DNA from: Ananas comosus
Taxonomy: Eukaryota; Streptophyta; Magnoliopsida; Poales; Bromeliaceae
DNA: 64,000 bases
NCBI RefSeq assembly: GCF_001540865.1
Contig: NC_033626.1
Span: 11,510,676-11,574,675 of the forward strand
Reading direction: 5' to 3'
The notes below the pieces were generated by a model, which saw nothing but the letters and a program-made list of their open reading frames with translations, was not told where the DNA came from and made no database searches. The position numbers and the translations under genes were made by a program. Every line of letters begins with the position of its first letter. The stretch's first letter is position 1. Shown piece after piece: positions 47,114 to 59,000 of this stretch.

Positions 47114-48420
47114 ACGATCAACCGTGTAACTCGTGACTTCTACATTTCTAACGAAGATAGATTCTGCATTGTATGATTTGCTCTGGCGTTTATATTCACT
47201 CCACACAACACTTCTAATAAAACTCAGATTACAAACAATACGGATCCTTCTTCTGCGCAATATCTAGGAGACTAACAAATGAAAAATAAACAAAAATCAC
47301 ACACCGTCCGTTTATCATCTACTACCCTTTTAAAGCTGTCAATTCCCTCTACCCTCCAAAGTATGCTTATAATAATAATAATTTACTTGGATTCACCGCC
47401 ACGATCAAAATAAATAAAAAATGCCAATGTACATGCATCTGCTTCATATTGGAATCGTACCGGTGTAAGTGAAGATCTTGCAAAATGTAGCTGCTCCCCT
47501 GTGCCCCTCTCTGCGAGACCACATTGGAGACATATGTATGGTGCACACCATAATATGCACACATGGCGCTCAGATTCCGAGGCTTTAGTACACTACCAAA
47601 CATGAACTAAATCTAACACCAGCACGGCCACAATTGTTTTAGCTTATTATTTTTATCTGATGTTGATGTGGTAATCGTAAGCGCTAACCAACTATTCCAA
47701 ACACACCTGTTGATAAGAAAGGTTCACCAATCGCATTTAAGGGCTCAGTCACAACGCTCGTGAATTTCAACCTGACTCAATATTTCTGAATGTTGGGTCT
47801 ATTATTAGATCTCTTACTGTTAGACCTCTTGTGGTTCGCATCTTCATTCAACTTATTAGACTTATCCAACTCAAGTTATTAGTTTTTTGAGTCTATTGTC
47901 ACAGGACAAGATATTAATTCTATTTTAGTCCAATAATAAATAGCCAACAATAACGTGCATATTGTGAATGCATTTGAGATGTTTTATACATCTTGTTTGA
48001 CATTCCACATAAATTGATCAATTAAGTAGCTATTAGAATATTAAAATTTTGATGTATTGGTATTATATTGAATACGCCCATCTAAGATGCACGCTGCACT
48101 GTACAGTACGGTCTCTGTTTCTTGGATTTGGGCATTCGGGATGGACACTGGACATGGGCAAAGGGAAGTGTTTCCCACATCCCGTGAATATGGTGGCGTT
48201 ATGAGTTGTGTTCACACAAATGGGGTCAGGTACAGAGTTTTAGCACGTGGGAACCATCACCCAACACGTGATGGCCCATTGCTTGTTATTGTGTGTCGAC
48301 TTTCACTGTAGCTGCAGCAGTACCCACGCGTGAAGTCCCCAAATCCCAATCTAAGCTTTTATTTTTGGCAACATGTGTGGATAGTCCATTTAACATCAGA
48401 TATTAAAATTCATTTATTAA
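47114..48420. other. gene-free stretch
   Basis: The less AT-rich patch 48085-48320 has an 74-codon frame without recognisable family; it contains two CACGTG-like motifs (AGCACGTGGG, ACACGTGATG). I cannot support a gene. Confidence 0.35.
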
Positions 48421-48428
48421 ATTTTTTT

Positions 48429-48785
48429 GGGAAAACTTCAAAAACCCCCCATGTGGTTTCGTGCATTCTCACTTTGCTACCCTGTGGTTTAAAACGTATC
48501 AATTTGCCCCCCTGTGGTTTCGTTTTTATCTTTTTGTTATCAATTTTATTATTATTTTTTTTTTAAATCAGTGACAAAGTTAAAATTAAAGGATACTAAA
48601 GTGACTATTTGATAAATATAGATGGTTATCTGAAGTTTTTTGTATATAATTTAACGAAATATTAACGAAAAAGCTTCCGAAAAGATAAAAATGAAATCAC
48701 AGGGGGGTAAATTGATACGTTTTAAACCACAGGGTAGCAAAGTGAGAATGCACGAAACCACAGGGGGGGTTTTTGAAGTTTTCCC
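48429..48785. mobile_element. palindromic Mutator-like MITE, copy M5
   Basis: Begins GGGAAAACTTCAAAAACCCC and ends GGGTTTTTGAAGTTTTCCC, with a perfect 9-bp target duplication AATTTTTTT (48420-48428, 48786-48794). It is the copy with the most intact terminal triplet (GGG/CCC), which I use to define the family ends. Confidence 0.88.
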
Positions 48786-48799
48786 AATTTTTTTTCGCT

Positions 48800-50100
48800 T
48801 AAAAAAATTTTTTTTTTTTTGTTTCTAATTTGTACGTGCATTGCATTGGAGGCTGGTTTTCTATAGCCTTGTGCGCAAACAAAGTTCTTACATATTTTAG
48901 TTAATTTATTTTATTCGTAAAGTATATTAAATATATCTGTAAAGATAAAGACGTTGATCAATTCGAATTAAACAAATTAATATTTTGAAAGAATAATAAA
49001 TAGCGAACTCAAAATGATCCATAGTACACGTAATACTCGCTTATTTTAGTCAAGTACACACTTTAACAAACATTGTTCAGTAGCACGAGGACTATACATT
49101 CAATTTATTCGTTATTTCATGAAGAAGGGATTGCATGTTCTACTTTTCTTTCTCCTTATTTTTTTTAAAAAATATTTTATGAGAAGTGAGAATCGATCCC
49201 CTGGTCCATTATGCATCTTTATGTGAACATTCATTATTTTTGAAGCTCAATTAATTGATCTCTATCGACTCATTTTCCTATGCCTCCCGGTTCATGCACC
49301 CGTGCTCGCAGTTGCAGTGGCAGTCGATTCTCAGAAGCGCTTCTTCTTAACTTTGGAAAATTACTTCTCGGAATAGCTGATTAATTGCTTCCCTGTCTGA
49401 TTGCTTCACGAGTCTCCCGTACGTACCTAGATTATGAAGCCTTATTCATGTTCGAATTATTTTTTAATTCCTCAAATCCTAATAAACCTACAAGTTTGGT
49501 TTTACTCGAAAATGTTAATTTAAGATAAAAAAATATATATATAATTCGCGATCTACGAATTTGATCTTGTTATGTAACTTGCATTTGTTTCGCACACTAG
49601 TACCAGTTCAGTACTCGTATATTTATGTGTTTGCACTAGGCTTATGCCATACTAGTAGTGTGTCAAGCAAGTGGCAGAAATAAATAAAAAAATAATATTT
49701 TTTATCAGCGGCTATGTAACTGTAGTAATTATCACATTTGTTTATTTACTTTACCATAAATTTTTGGATTTGCATGTAAAGAGATAAAAATATTTATAAT
49801 AATTAATTTTCATTCTTTTTTATCTTTTTTTCTTCTGTGCTAGACTTGGAATAAATTAATTACAACGTTATGAAAAAAAAAAAGAAAAGTTACCCACGGC
49901 AAATCAAAACTGTAGAACTAAACATTTGCGATAAGAAAAAAGTTTTTTACTTTCTCTACTTTGAAAAATAAACATGCCTGAAGTGGCATGGTTAATGCTA
50001 TCCAAATGGATCCTGACACTGTTGTTTAGCTAAAACGTGCACGACAATTTTCTTTCTTTAATTTATTATTTATATTTTTATTGTGACTTATTTTTCATGC
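48800..50100. other. gene-free AT-rich DNA
   Basis: No coding or RNA gene is supported in this interval. Confidence 0.4.
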
Positions 50101-50110
50101 CATAATTAAG

Positions 50111-50238
50111 ATTTTTATTTTTTGTTTTTTTTTTAGAGATAAGTAGAACGCTACCCGCTTCGTTTATTTCATTTAGAAATAAACTTAGCTGAAAATATAA
50201 ATCAACTAGGATTCGAACTTAAAACCTCATATACTGAT
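50111..50238 (-). mobile_element. 5'-truncated tRNA-derived SINE, copy 3
   Basis: Poly-T, then the SINE tail (reverse complement of GCGGGTAGCGTTCTACTTAT), the body block and a B-box-like AAGTTCGAATCCTAG. It ends before the A box. A 10-bp target duplication CATAATTAAG flanks it (50101-50110, 50239-50248). Confidence 0.75.
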
Positions 50239-50249
50239 CATAATTAAGG

Positions 50250-52680
50250 TTCTCACTCCCCAACAAAGCGTAGCTACGAGACACTGCCCTGTGATCTGGC
50301 TTGGGCCCTGCTCTTTATCTTTCCTCCATTTTTGAGTTCCATAGGTTAGGCCACAACCTACTAATAAAGCTTTTATATATATATATTGCAATTTGCAAAC
50401 AGTGGCAGTTAAGTCACGGATCCATTAGGAGAAAATTACAAACGGTTCCTCGTCACATGCAGGATCGACCATTTTCATAATGTTTTTATAAATCAATGCA
50501 TAAATAAATTTCCCACATTTCTCAACTTCTCATAGAACCCAATTCATCTCCAAAAATGTCTGATATTGTGTCGCAATTATTTGTCACGCTCTTACTAATA
50601 GGCTCAAGATATGAATTTAAATAAAAAATTATTTATTTTTTTTGCTATGATGCTATACGAAATAAGATACAATTATTATTGTTTTCTAAAAATTTAAATT
50701 ATTAACTAGCAGTATTTTAATATTATGTTCAACATTTAAGGAAGGTTTTAATGGTGAATACCCAATTCTACATCCCTAAAAAAGGAGAAAAATAAAATAA
50801 AAAATAAAAAAGAGTTGTTAGAATCGTTTTTCAAAAGTAAAATAAAAAAGAAAATGTAGCAACCAATGAAAAATGGACACATGTATTGGAAATTACTAGA
50901 GCTTTTGCACTACACGGCCCACCGCCGCTAATTTTTATTTGAAGAGATTCGGTTTTGCTACTTTAATTGTAGGAGTTGTTGCATTAATTAAGAACTTAAT
51001 CTCATCATATAAGTTTTAATGCTAATCCTCTGTGCTTTGTCGAGTTTACCAATAAATATTTTTAAAATTTGTGCTAAACTATTTCTAAATAGAAAATTGA
51101 AACTATAACAAAGATATAAAAGTTATCTAAAATAGTATTGTGGTGTTAAAATATATATTCACTAGTAATAAAAATTTCAACCTGGGTTTCAAATATTTCA
51201 ATGGATAGAAACTCTGATGAGCATTGTTTTATTTGTTGTTCTTATGTTTTCTTTTTTTTTTTTTTAAAAAAAATGCTCTAATAATTGGAGACCAAAGGAA
51301 CATTGATGACGAATTGACCTAACAATTTTGCATGCCTAGCATAATGCCACAAGGTTATTCTTTGGGTCCCGCACTAAGAGTCAATTATGCACTGCACAAA
51401 TTTATACAATATATTAAATTATATGTTTAAACCAATTCACTTAAAAATAAATAGATACAACGCTTACCGATTTTTGAACTCGTGATCTCTCACTCTAATA
51501 CTATTTGCCGAATCGTTGGCGCTAGCCACTACTAAAAACTCGAACCGCTAGAAAAGAACAATCAATTCACTTAATGCGAACATACACAACAGCCGACGAG
51601 TCTTAATTGTGACTCGGTTCAATCCGATCTCCGCCACGTGATAGGACGCTGACCCTGACCCTTTTAAGTCAATATTCGTCAATTATATATGCTAAAACAT
51701 GCATCCAGTACCTATAAAAAAAACAGGAGATGTATATTAGTTCTTAGATAAAAAGTCTTAATAGAGTTTCTAAACTTGAATTTACTTCAATTAATGTCTT
51801 CTTTTAAATGGCATGGTGGTTCCTTACACCAATCCATTAATCTGGATTGCATAACAAGCTTGCCTAATATTCCTATTATTTTCTTGCTTTTACTGGATGA
51901 GACCACCATGTGTAACTACACTCAAAGCATGCATCAAGTTCTTTGGTCCTGACCATCTTATCTTTAGTTTGGTAATCATTATGGCCACAGCTTCATTATC
52001 ATACTTTCCTTTAGAAATTTGGGATCTACAAGATAATTTAATACTCTAAGCAACACATTACTCATACCGAATTGTATTCTTCTTTGTAATCAATTATCGA
52101 CCGAGTCTGTAATATATGTTATCCAGAAAGATCGATGTGATACTGGTTGAATTTGAAAACTTTTATAATAGAGAGAGTTTGAAATTATTATGATGTCATT
52201 TTATCGAAAAGACATTTAATAAAGAGTAGTTTAGAAATAGTTTTGATATATGATACATGCATTGTCAAATTAGACCTCACTCAAAGTTCCATCCTGCTTG
52301 GGCCAAACCCAACAAAATTTAAAGCTGCTTTTTCCCCTCTAAAACAGAGCCTTTAGCTCGTGGTTCTCTCTGCCCAATGCTCTGTTTACTTATTTTTAAT
52401 TCACAAATTTAAAGCTTAATTTCTCAAACTCCCCACTAATCCATATAACTATTCACATGCGTTGCCACAGGAAACACCTAGGAACCCTCACTCAACACAT
52501 GCACCCCATCCCCTTTCTCGCATTTATCTATCTATTTCCTTTGAGCCGCACCCAAATACACTAGCAGAGAATAATATCTATGCGAGTTATTCCAAAGCAT
52601 AAATTAACAAAACAAAGAATCCGTAACATAAATTAACCTTTAAAAAAGAAAAAAAAAAGAAAAAAAAGCCCACAAGGGGG
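50250..52680. other. gene-free 5' flank of the 53 kb EXO-like gene
   Basis: AT-rich DNA, with CCACGTGATAG at 51644. No coding family signal is seen. Confidence 0.4.
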
Positions 52681-52693
52681 AAATAAATGCTTG

Positions 52694-52702
52694 CCACGTG
52701 TC
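52694..52702 (+). promoter_or_regulatory. G-box/ABRE (CCACGTGTC)
   Basis: GCCACGTGTCAC is 220 bases upstream of the ATG at 52923 and 145 before the TATA region. The sequence is a classical ABRE/G-box core; the role is inferred. Confidence 0.45.
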
Positions 52703-52840
52703 ACATCTCCTACTCTAATGGTCCATCATCATTAATCATTAATCTACTTAAAAAATTGAAGCAGTGTTTCTCACAATACACGTTTCCCTTTAATTTTTTT
52801 ATTTTTTTGCCTTATTCATGCACCATTTCCACAATTCCGC

Positions 52841-52852
52841 CTATATATATAT
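52841..52852 (+). promoter_or_regulatory. TATA box region of the 53 kb gene
   Basis: CTATATATATATCC lies about 70-80 bases before the ATG. It is followed by a pyrimidine-rich leader (CCCCCTCTCCTCAATCC). Confidence 0.65.
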
Positions 52853-52922
52853 CCCCCTCTCCTCAATCCAATCTCATCACCTCATCTAAAAGCTCTAAAA
52901 AGGAAAAAGCTCTTTCCCTATA

Positions 52923-53864
52923 ATGTCACACATCTCTGAAACAAAGGCCACTTGTAGTTTCCTTCTTATTTTTCTTGTGGGCTTCGTAGATTTTTGCTAT
53001 GGCTCTAGAAAACTAAGTTCTCTATACCAACCACCCCCCACTCTCCTCGCATACCACAAGGGTGCTTTACTCCAAGGAGAAATCCCCATCTCTATACTGT
53101 GGTATGGTAAGTTCACCCCTGCACAAAAATCCATCATCTCCGATTTCATTCTCTCACTATCTAGTCCCTCCTCAACTCCAATTACACCCTCCGTTTCCAA
53201 ATGGTGGAGCAACGTAGACAACCTAGTACAAAAAGCGGGTAAAAACAAGACCCACATCACCCTTGCTCACCAAGCATCCGACGAGCACTGTTCCATTGGG
53301 AAATTGCTCAAGAGGACACAGCTACTCGAACTGGCCCGCAGAACCGGTTCGGCGAAGGCCGGGGTGGCGCTGGTCCTCACCGCGGCCGACGTCGCGGTGG
53401 AGGGCTTCTGCATGAACTCGTGCGGCTCCCACGGTGCGGTCGGTAGCGACGGTGCGGCATCGGCGGCGTACGTGTGGGTCGGAAATTCTATGGCGCAGTG
53501 CCCGGGGCAGTGCGCGTGGCCGTTCCACCAGCCGGTGTACGGGCCGCAGAGCCTGCCGCTCGTCGCCCCGAATGGCGATGTCGGCGCCGACGGCATGGTG
53601 ATCAATCTCGCCGGCCTGCTGGCGGGGGCCATCACGAACCCCTTCGGTAGCGGCTACTTCGTGGGGGACGCATTGGCGCCCGTGGAGGTGGCGGCGGTGT
53701 GCGCGGGGGTTTACGGGAAAGGGGCGTATCCGGGCTACGCCGGGGAACTTCCGGTGGACTCGGCAACGGGGGGGAGTTACAACGTGGAGGGAGTGAACGG
53801 GAGGAAGTTTCTGGTTCCCGCCATGTTCGATCCTCTCACTTCTACGTGCTCTCCTGTTGTGTGA
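52923..53864 (+). CDS. EXORDIUM-like (PHI-1 family) protein, older paralogue
   Basis: A 313-aa secreted PHI-1/EXORDIUM-family protein. The signal peptide is about residues 11-27 (CSFLLIFLVGFVDFCYG), followed by SRKLSSLYQPPPTLLAYHKG. Family blocks are [100 protein letters not shown] and GRKFLVPAMFDPLTSTCSPV. It differs from the young trio at many sites: MNSCG for MSRCG, GPQSLP for GPQTPP, and an insert after HGAVG. Its duplication is therefore older. Codon use shifts from AT-leaning in the first third to GC3-rich afterwards. A potential N-glycosylation site NKT lies at about residue 107. There is no intron. Confidence 0.95.
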   Translation: MSHISETKATCSFLLIFLVGFVDFCYGSRKLSSLYQPPPTLLAYHKGALLQGEIPISILWYGKFTPAQKSIISDFILSLSSPSSTPITPSVSKWWSNVDNLVQKAGKNKTHITLAHQASDEHCSIGKLLKRTQLLELARRTGSAKAGVALVLTAADVAVEGFCMNSCGSHGAVGSDGAASAAYVWVGNSMAQCPGQCAWPFHQPVYGPQSLPLVAPNGDVGADGMVINLAGLLAGAITNPFGSGYFVGDALAPVEVAAVCAGVYGKGAYPGYAGELPVDSATGGSYNVEGVNGRKFLVPAMFDPLTSTCSPVV

Positions 53865-53933
53865 AGTGGAGTGAGGTGATTGATGGCCCTTTTTGTAAAT
53901 TGATGACGCATATGTGAATAACAACGATGTTGT

Positions 53934-53939
53934 AATAAA
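53934..53939 (+). terminator. polyadenylation signal AATAAA
   Basis: TGTAATAAAATTT lies 70 bases after the stop of the 53 kb EXO-like gene, a normal place for a plant near-upstream element. Confidence 0.55.
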
Positions 53940-54149
53940 ATTTATGATTGGTGGTGGAGTTTTCAAAAAATTGGTGAATATTTCTCCATGTTTTTCATTA
54001 CTATATATAAAGTAAGGTTTTCATTACTATATATAAAGTAAGGGATAATTTACCAATTTATTGGGTGATTCAAATAATTTAGAAAAAAAAAAAGAAAAAT
54101 TCTCTGACAGGCCCAGTGTGTAATGGATCGTAGCTAATAAAAGGCCGAG

Positions 54150-54458
54150 CCAATACGTATATAGGCCCCCAATTTCTCCCACTCCAATAGCCCAATTCCT
54201 CAGCAATTCTCCATCCCCTATTTCCCTCCTCTTCCTCTCCCTCTCCCCTCTCTTTCTCTCTCTATTGGTATTTTTCTCTCTCTAGATCATATGGGATTTG
54301 GGGCTTCGATCTCTCTCTCATGATCTCTTGTTCTCTCTAGATCGTGTGGGATTTGAGGCTTCGAATGGTGTATGCATCGCCGCAATGCCCCACTCGGCCT
54401 TCGACGAAGCTCTTTGGCGATTGCTACGGCCAATCAATTGCTCAGAATCCTAATCTAG
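54150..54458 (+). other. promoter-like region and possible first exon of an unknown transcript
   Basis: TACGTATATAGGCCC (TATA-like, about 54155) is followed by a long CT-rich leader (54190-54300), then an ATG at 54365 opening a 31-codon frame (MVYASPQCPTRPSTKLFGDC...). That frame runs into a consensus donor, TAATCTAG|GTATTTTCC (GT at 54459). The layout is that of a plant gene's 5' end. I found no convincing coding continuation. An exon-like block bounded by AG and GTAAGG at 59433-59505 is one candidate downstream exon. It could be a non-coding RNA or a decayed gene. Confidence 0.3.
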
Positions 54459-54903
54459 GTATTTTCCTCTTACTTCGCCCTCATGATTTCGGTTTTCCCC
54501 AGATCATCGAAGCCCTCATGCGATTGATGCTTTGTGTTGTTGGATTCATTTGTTTGAGTGCGCAAAAGCTATCGAAGAGTTCTTGATATTTAGATTTTAG
54601 CTCTTAATTGAAAGCTACAAAATCAACAATTACAAAATTAGGCCATAGATGTACTGATGTGTTGTACATGGAACTTAGTTGTTTTTGTGTGGTTGTGAAC
54701 GAGATGCAAACGACATCGCAGTTTATGTTAATGGGAACGTGTAAATCGAGTGATCTGACAGTGTAGGTGTATTGATTTATGGTTGAAGTAAATAGTCATA
54801 TTGATTAAGCTTTTAGGCCACAACATGTATAGTAGAGTTGAGCAATCGTGTGACACACTAAGATGTTACTGGCCAACTTTCGATGTTAACAAAGAAGAGT
54901 GTT

Positions 54904-55060
54904 ACCTACCATCCCTAGGGTAAGTGGCCAAGGGCTCGGTGGTTCGTATCCGAGGTTCTAAGTTCGAATTCTAGTTGATTCATATTTCTAGCTAAGTTTA
55001 TTTCTAAATGAAATAAATAAAGCAGGTAGCGTGCTACCTATCTCTCAAAAAAAAAAAAAA
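54904..55060 (+). mobile_element. tRNA-derived SINE, copy 4 (most complete)
   Basis: About 157 bp, with a tRNA-like head (GTGGCCAAGGGCTCGGTGGT; B-box-like AAGTTCGAATTCTAG), the body GCTAAGTTTATTTCTAAATG, the tail GCAGGTAGCGTGCTACCTAT and poly-A. A perfect 16-bp target duplication AACAAAGAAGAGTGTT flanks it (54888-54903, 55061-55076). The hairpin in the tail (GGTAGC GT GCTACC) matches the LINE 3' end at 47068. Confidence 0.88.
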
Positions 55061-55513
55061 AACAAAGAAGAGTGTTCGAGTGTTGAATTGTGCTATAAAT
55101 TAAGTCAATGAAGTTCTGACACTGAAATGAAGTAGTGAGAATTACCATTAAGCCTTCAGGATAAAGCTTCCACAAATTCTTAAGCTCATCATTTTAAAAG
55201 TGTCTTCCGTAGATTCTTTCTTGTGATTATAATTAAACGACGATAAATCGGATGGGGCTATCACTAGGGTATCGAATTACAATCCAAGCTGAGAAGATAT
55301 CAGCAAACCGAACTATAAAGCTTCCTTTATTCAACACGTTTAAAAATCGGGTCAAACAACGACTTGGAATATTACTAGATGAAGGGTCACTGATACATCC
55401 AGTGAGTCAACCATTAGTTGAACCAGTAAAGTCAGTATAATATCGTAAATATTTTATTATATAATATATATATAATAATATTATATATATATAGAGAGAG
55501 AGAGAGAGAATTA

Positions 55514-56062
55514 AACTGGAATGTTATCAGTAGCAAACAGGCTCCGGTGCTATCCATTTATTTTCAATGATAGAGTCTTCAAATCGACGATCGGCATCGT
55601 AGAATATGATTTATACCACTTGAAGTATCTAGAAATCAAGTTTCAAATCTTTTCGACATTATTGATCTAATGAGCAAAGGTTTTCAAAATTTGTAGTTTT
55701 AATGGTCAATATGATGTGATTTCGCGTTTAACGGTATAAAGATATCCAAATTAATTGAATTTTGATTAGAAATTTTTTTGGTTAGAAAATTTTTTAAACT
55801 ATCCAAAATAAGATCTATACTTTTGATCTTGATTACAAGATCCCTATCATCACTTTTTAAAAAATATTCATTTTCAGCTGTTCATTTTTTGTGTCCACTT
55901 GATGAACAAAAGGATAATATCGAAAAAGTATGAAATTTGATTTCTAGATGCTTCAAGTGGTATAGATCATGTTCAATGATGCAGATTGTTAATTTGGAGG
56001 CTCCATCATCGAAAACAAATGAGTGGCAACGGAACTTGTTTGCTACTAATAGCATTCCAGTT
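55514..56062. mobile_element. long-TIR MITE, family C copy 2
   Basis: Long inverted arms begin AACTGGAATGTTATCAGTAG and end as the imperfect complement (ATTAGTAGCAAAC-type, CATTCCAGTT). The arms include CAAATCGACGATCGGCATCG. A decayed (GA)n/(TA)n lies at the left edge, the same setting as copy 1. Confidence 0.7.
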
Positions 56063-56069
56063 CAACGCT

Positions 56070-59000
56070 ATATAATATATATTATTATTCTAGTATCATG
56101 CTTAATTTTAAAGTATTGATTTTTAGACCAAATTAAGTAATATAAATTTTTAATTTACATATTTTATAAGACGCTAACAGAAAATAAAATCAGCTAAGTT
56201 GATTTTAGGTTGTTGGAGTTTAATATGACTTAATCAAAAACATCCAGCCGGTTCAATTAAAACTGGGCCGATTCATCAACATGAACGGTTTGAAGCGGTT
56301 TTCATCTTATCCGGTTCAAAGGTTGAACCGAACCGCTTCATAGACTGGTTACAGTTAGACCGGTCAAACCGCTTGGTTCGCTCAATTTTTAAATCATTGC
56401 TTTTAGTTGCAACAAAATTCAGAAATTAGGGTTAACTTTAGAACATAAATAGAAAAGCGAGAGAGAGACGAGATTGGAGACTATTTCTATATTGATGTTA
56501 TTATTAATCTCTCGGCAATCAGACACAAATGAAGTGGATAGTATGTAAGATTGTTAAATATCCTGCCCCACATCAGTCCTTTTCTTCTGTCGATCATCGT
56601 ACTCCTTTTTTTCAATTATCTTGCATATTAACCTTATTTACTATGTGCACTGGTGTCTCTACATGCTGTCTTTGACCAGTGAGTCACGCTGATAGCGAAA
56701 TTCACCCTCAGCGCTTTTTCTCATATTTCTACTTCTGTGGTTACCGTAAGCTCTGCAAGATCTGCTCATTTTTATGTTAGTGGATCACATTTTTCGTATA
56801 ATCAAGCATAAAGAGATCTAACTGGACAAGGATCCAACGCACATGAATATGTAGAAGTGAAAAATCCAAGCCTAATTAATACTATCGTTGATTCTTTATT
56901 AGTTATTTCCTTCTTTTCACATTTTCAATTGTGCCCTTTTTTTCATGTTTCCCGATGTCCTTTGCATATTAGTGATTTTGTATATATGCGAATATTGATC
57001 CTATGTTGATAAAGGAAAATGTAATGTATGTTGATCTGTTCATTGCTAGTATAATGTTTGCTTATTTCCACATTATTAATTGTCAAATGGGATGGGAATG
57101 ACTCGTTGACATTTTATTCTCTTGCACTACGTTAGCAAAAGATATAAAAGCAACGGTAGAAGTTAATCACCTGTATTTGAATTGAAAGTGATCCGTTGAA
57201 TAAAAAATGAACTTGTTTACTTAATTACCATTTAATCTTCATGAAGGTTTATTATCTGTCATTTGTACAATTTATTAAGTAGTTTCTATAAAGGTTTTTT
57301 TGTCCCCTTATTCATAATTACAGCGAAAATTTATTAATTTATTATTTTGAACTTGAAACTTCACATGCCTTTGCTTGCCCTGATGCTAAGGCCGCTGAAA
57401 TCTTATGATTTGGTTGGAGATGCATCCTAAGGAAATTGATAAAGAAAAGTCTTGCACAACTTGCAGTAGGTGTCTTTTCATTATCGAACAAAAGCATTCA
57501 ATTCCTTGACCTGGTCTACTTGTCTCCTATTTTACTCGACCGTTGAGAAGAAATGAAAGACGATGCTCAATTTTTTGCATGAGATAATAAAACCTTGAGA
57601 TATTCACAGATTGGCAATGTAAAATTGGCAGGTCTCTTTTTCTTTTTCCATTAAAGACTTTATTCCTTTACACAGATCCAGATGGCCTTTTACTTCCTTC
57701 TCTAGATATTTTTCAAAAAATGGGTGAAGTGAGGAGTAAACTATGCAGCACTTCACTTAATAACCTATCAAGAACTAAAGGTTCCGAGATTCTCTTCAGT
57801 TTTTTATTGGAAATCCATTCAAGACAGACAACTTCAGCTGTCATTGATAGCAAAAAGGGCTCATTACAATTATAGGTGGTCCCTCGCATATTTGGTGTCG
57901 GTTTCAGTTCAATGTAGTTGACCAGAATTTTGGTATCCTATTGAAGACAGAAGGACAGCTCCTTGAAGACAGATTGGATAAAGATGGGTAGAACTGGGAG
58001 CATCCTATTACTGAGTTTCAAAGATTAAACTACAGTATTTGAAGGCTGTGAAGGATATAGCTCATTTTATCTGCCTATTTTCATCTATTTCTTTTGATTT
58101 CTCAAAAGTCATTTTCAACTTCCCTTTTCAGCGTTATGTTATGTGTTGTATTCTACATGTTAATGACAAATCTTATCTTGGTCAATTGAACTTTATGATC
58201 AACATTCGATGTGAGTAGCATCATGTATTTTTCTTGCGGAGTACTTTTGCTTATAGTATTGGTTGTTCAATCTTGTTAAAACTCATCAGGTTAGATGTGC
58301 ACACTGATGTTCTGTTCTTAGTCATTAAACAAACATGGATAGCTGTAATTTCGTAAATTTAATTATATTCTGATCTCTTTAAAATGCAGGAGTGGTAGCT
58401 TGTCCATTCGACTGTAAAACAACATATGCTTCAGACTTTTTAAAAGGTTGCTTATTTTCCCAGTATAGGGAAGGCAGAATACATTCAGAGCACTGTGCTT
58501 GTTGAACGTGATGGCAGTGTCTTACTGACTATTTCGCCCAGTCCAACTAGATCTCGATGAATTCATTGAAGTGGTCATCAAACATAATGAAAGGTTTTTG
58601 TTTTTTAGGACCACTTACTTGTGGTGTGGTATGGCCTTCATCATGAATTCTTGATGGGAGAAAACTCTACTGTACTACGTCGTTCGTCTTCTGGGCCTAT
58701 TCAGAGTGGTCCAATATATCTGCCATGGGCTTGTCCTTTTATAAATTTACCTTCTGGGCTTGTGCTATTTTTCCCTACTGACCCAATGTCAACTTTTTAT
58801 GAACTTATTCTGAGTCTTAACTTCCTGTTATTTGAACAGTAGTAAGCATTCTAGTTTTGTTATGTCAATATTATGTCTGTTATTTTCAAGATTACTTTTA
58901 TCACCGTATCAATAAAATCTTCCGCAGATAATTGCTGTAAGTTAGGTCTTGCCATTTAGAAGGATGCTAACATTTTGAAGTTTTAGTTGGATTGCATCAT

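Noticed and set aside
48087..48311. 74-codon plus frame
   Set aside because: No similarity to a known family and no promoter or splice support.
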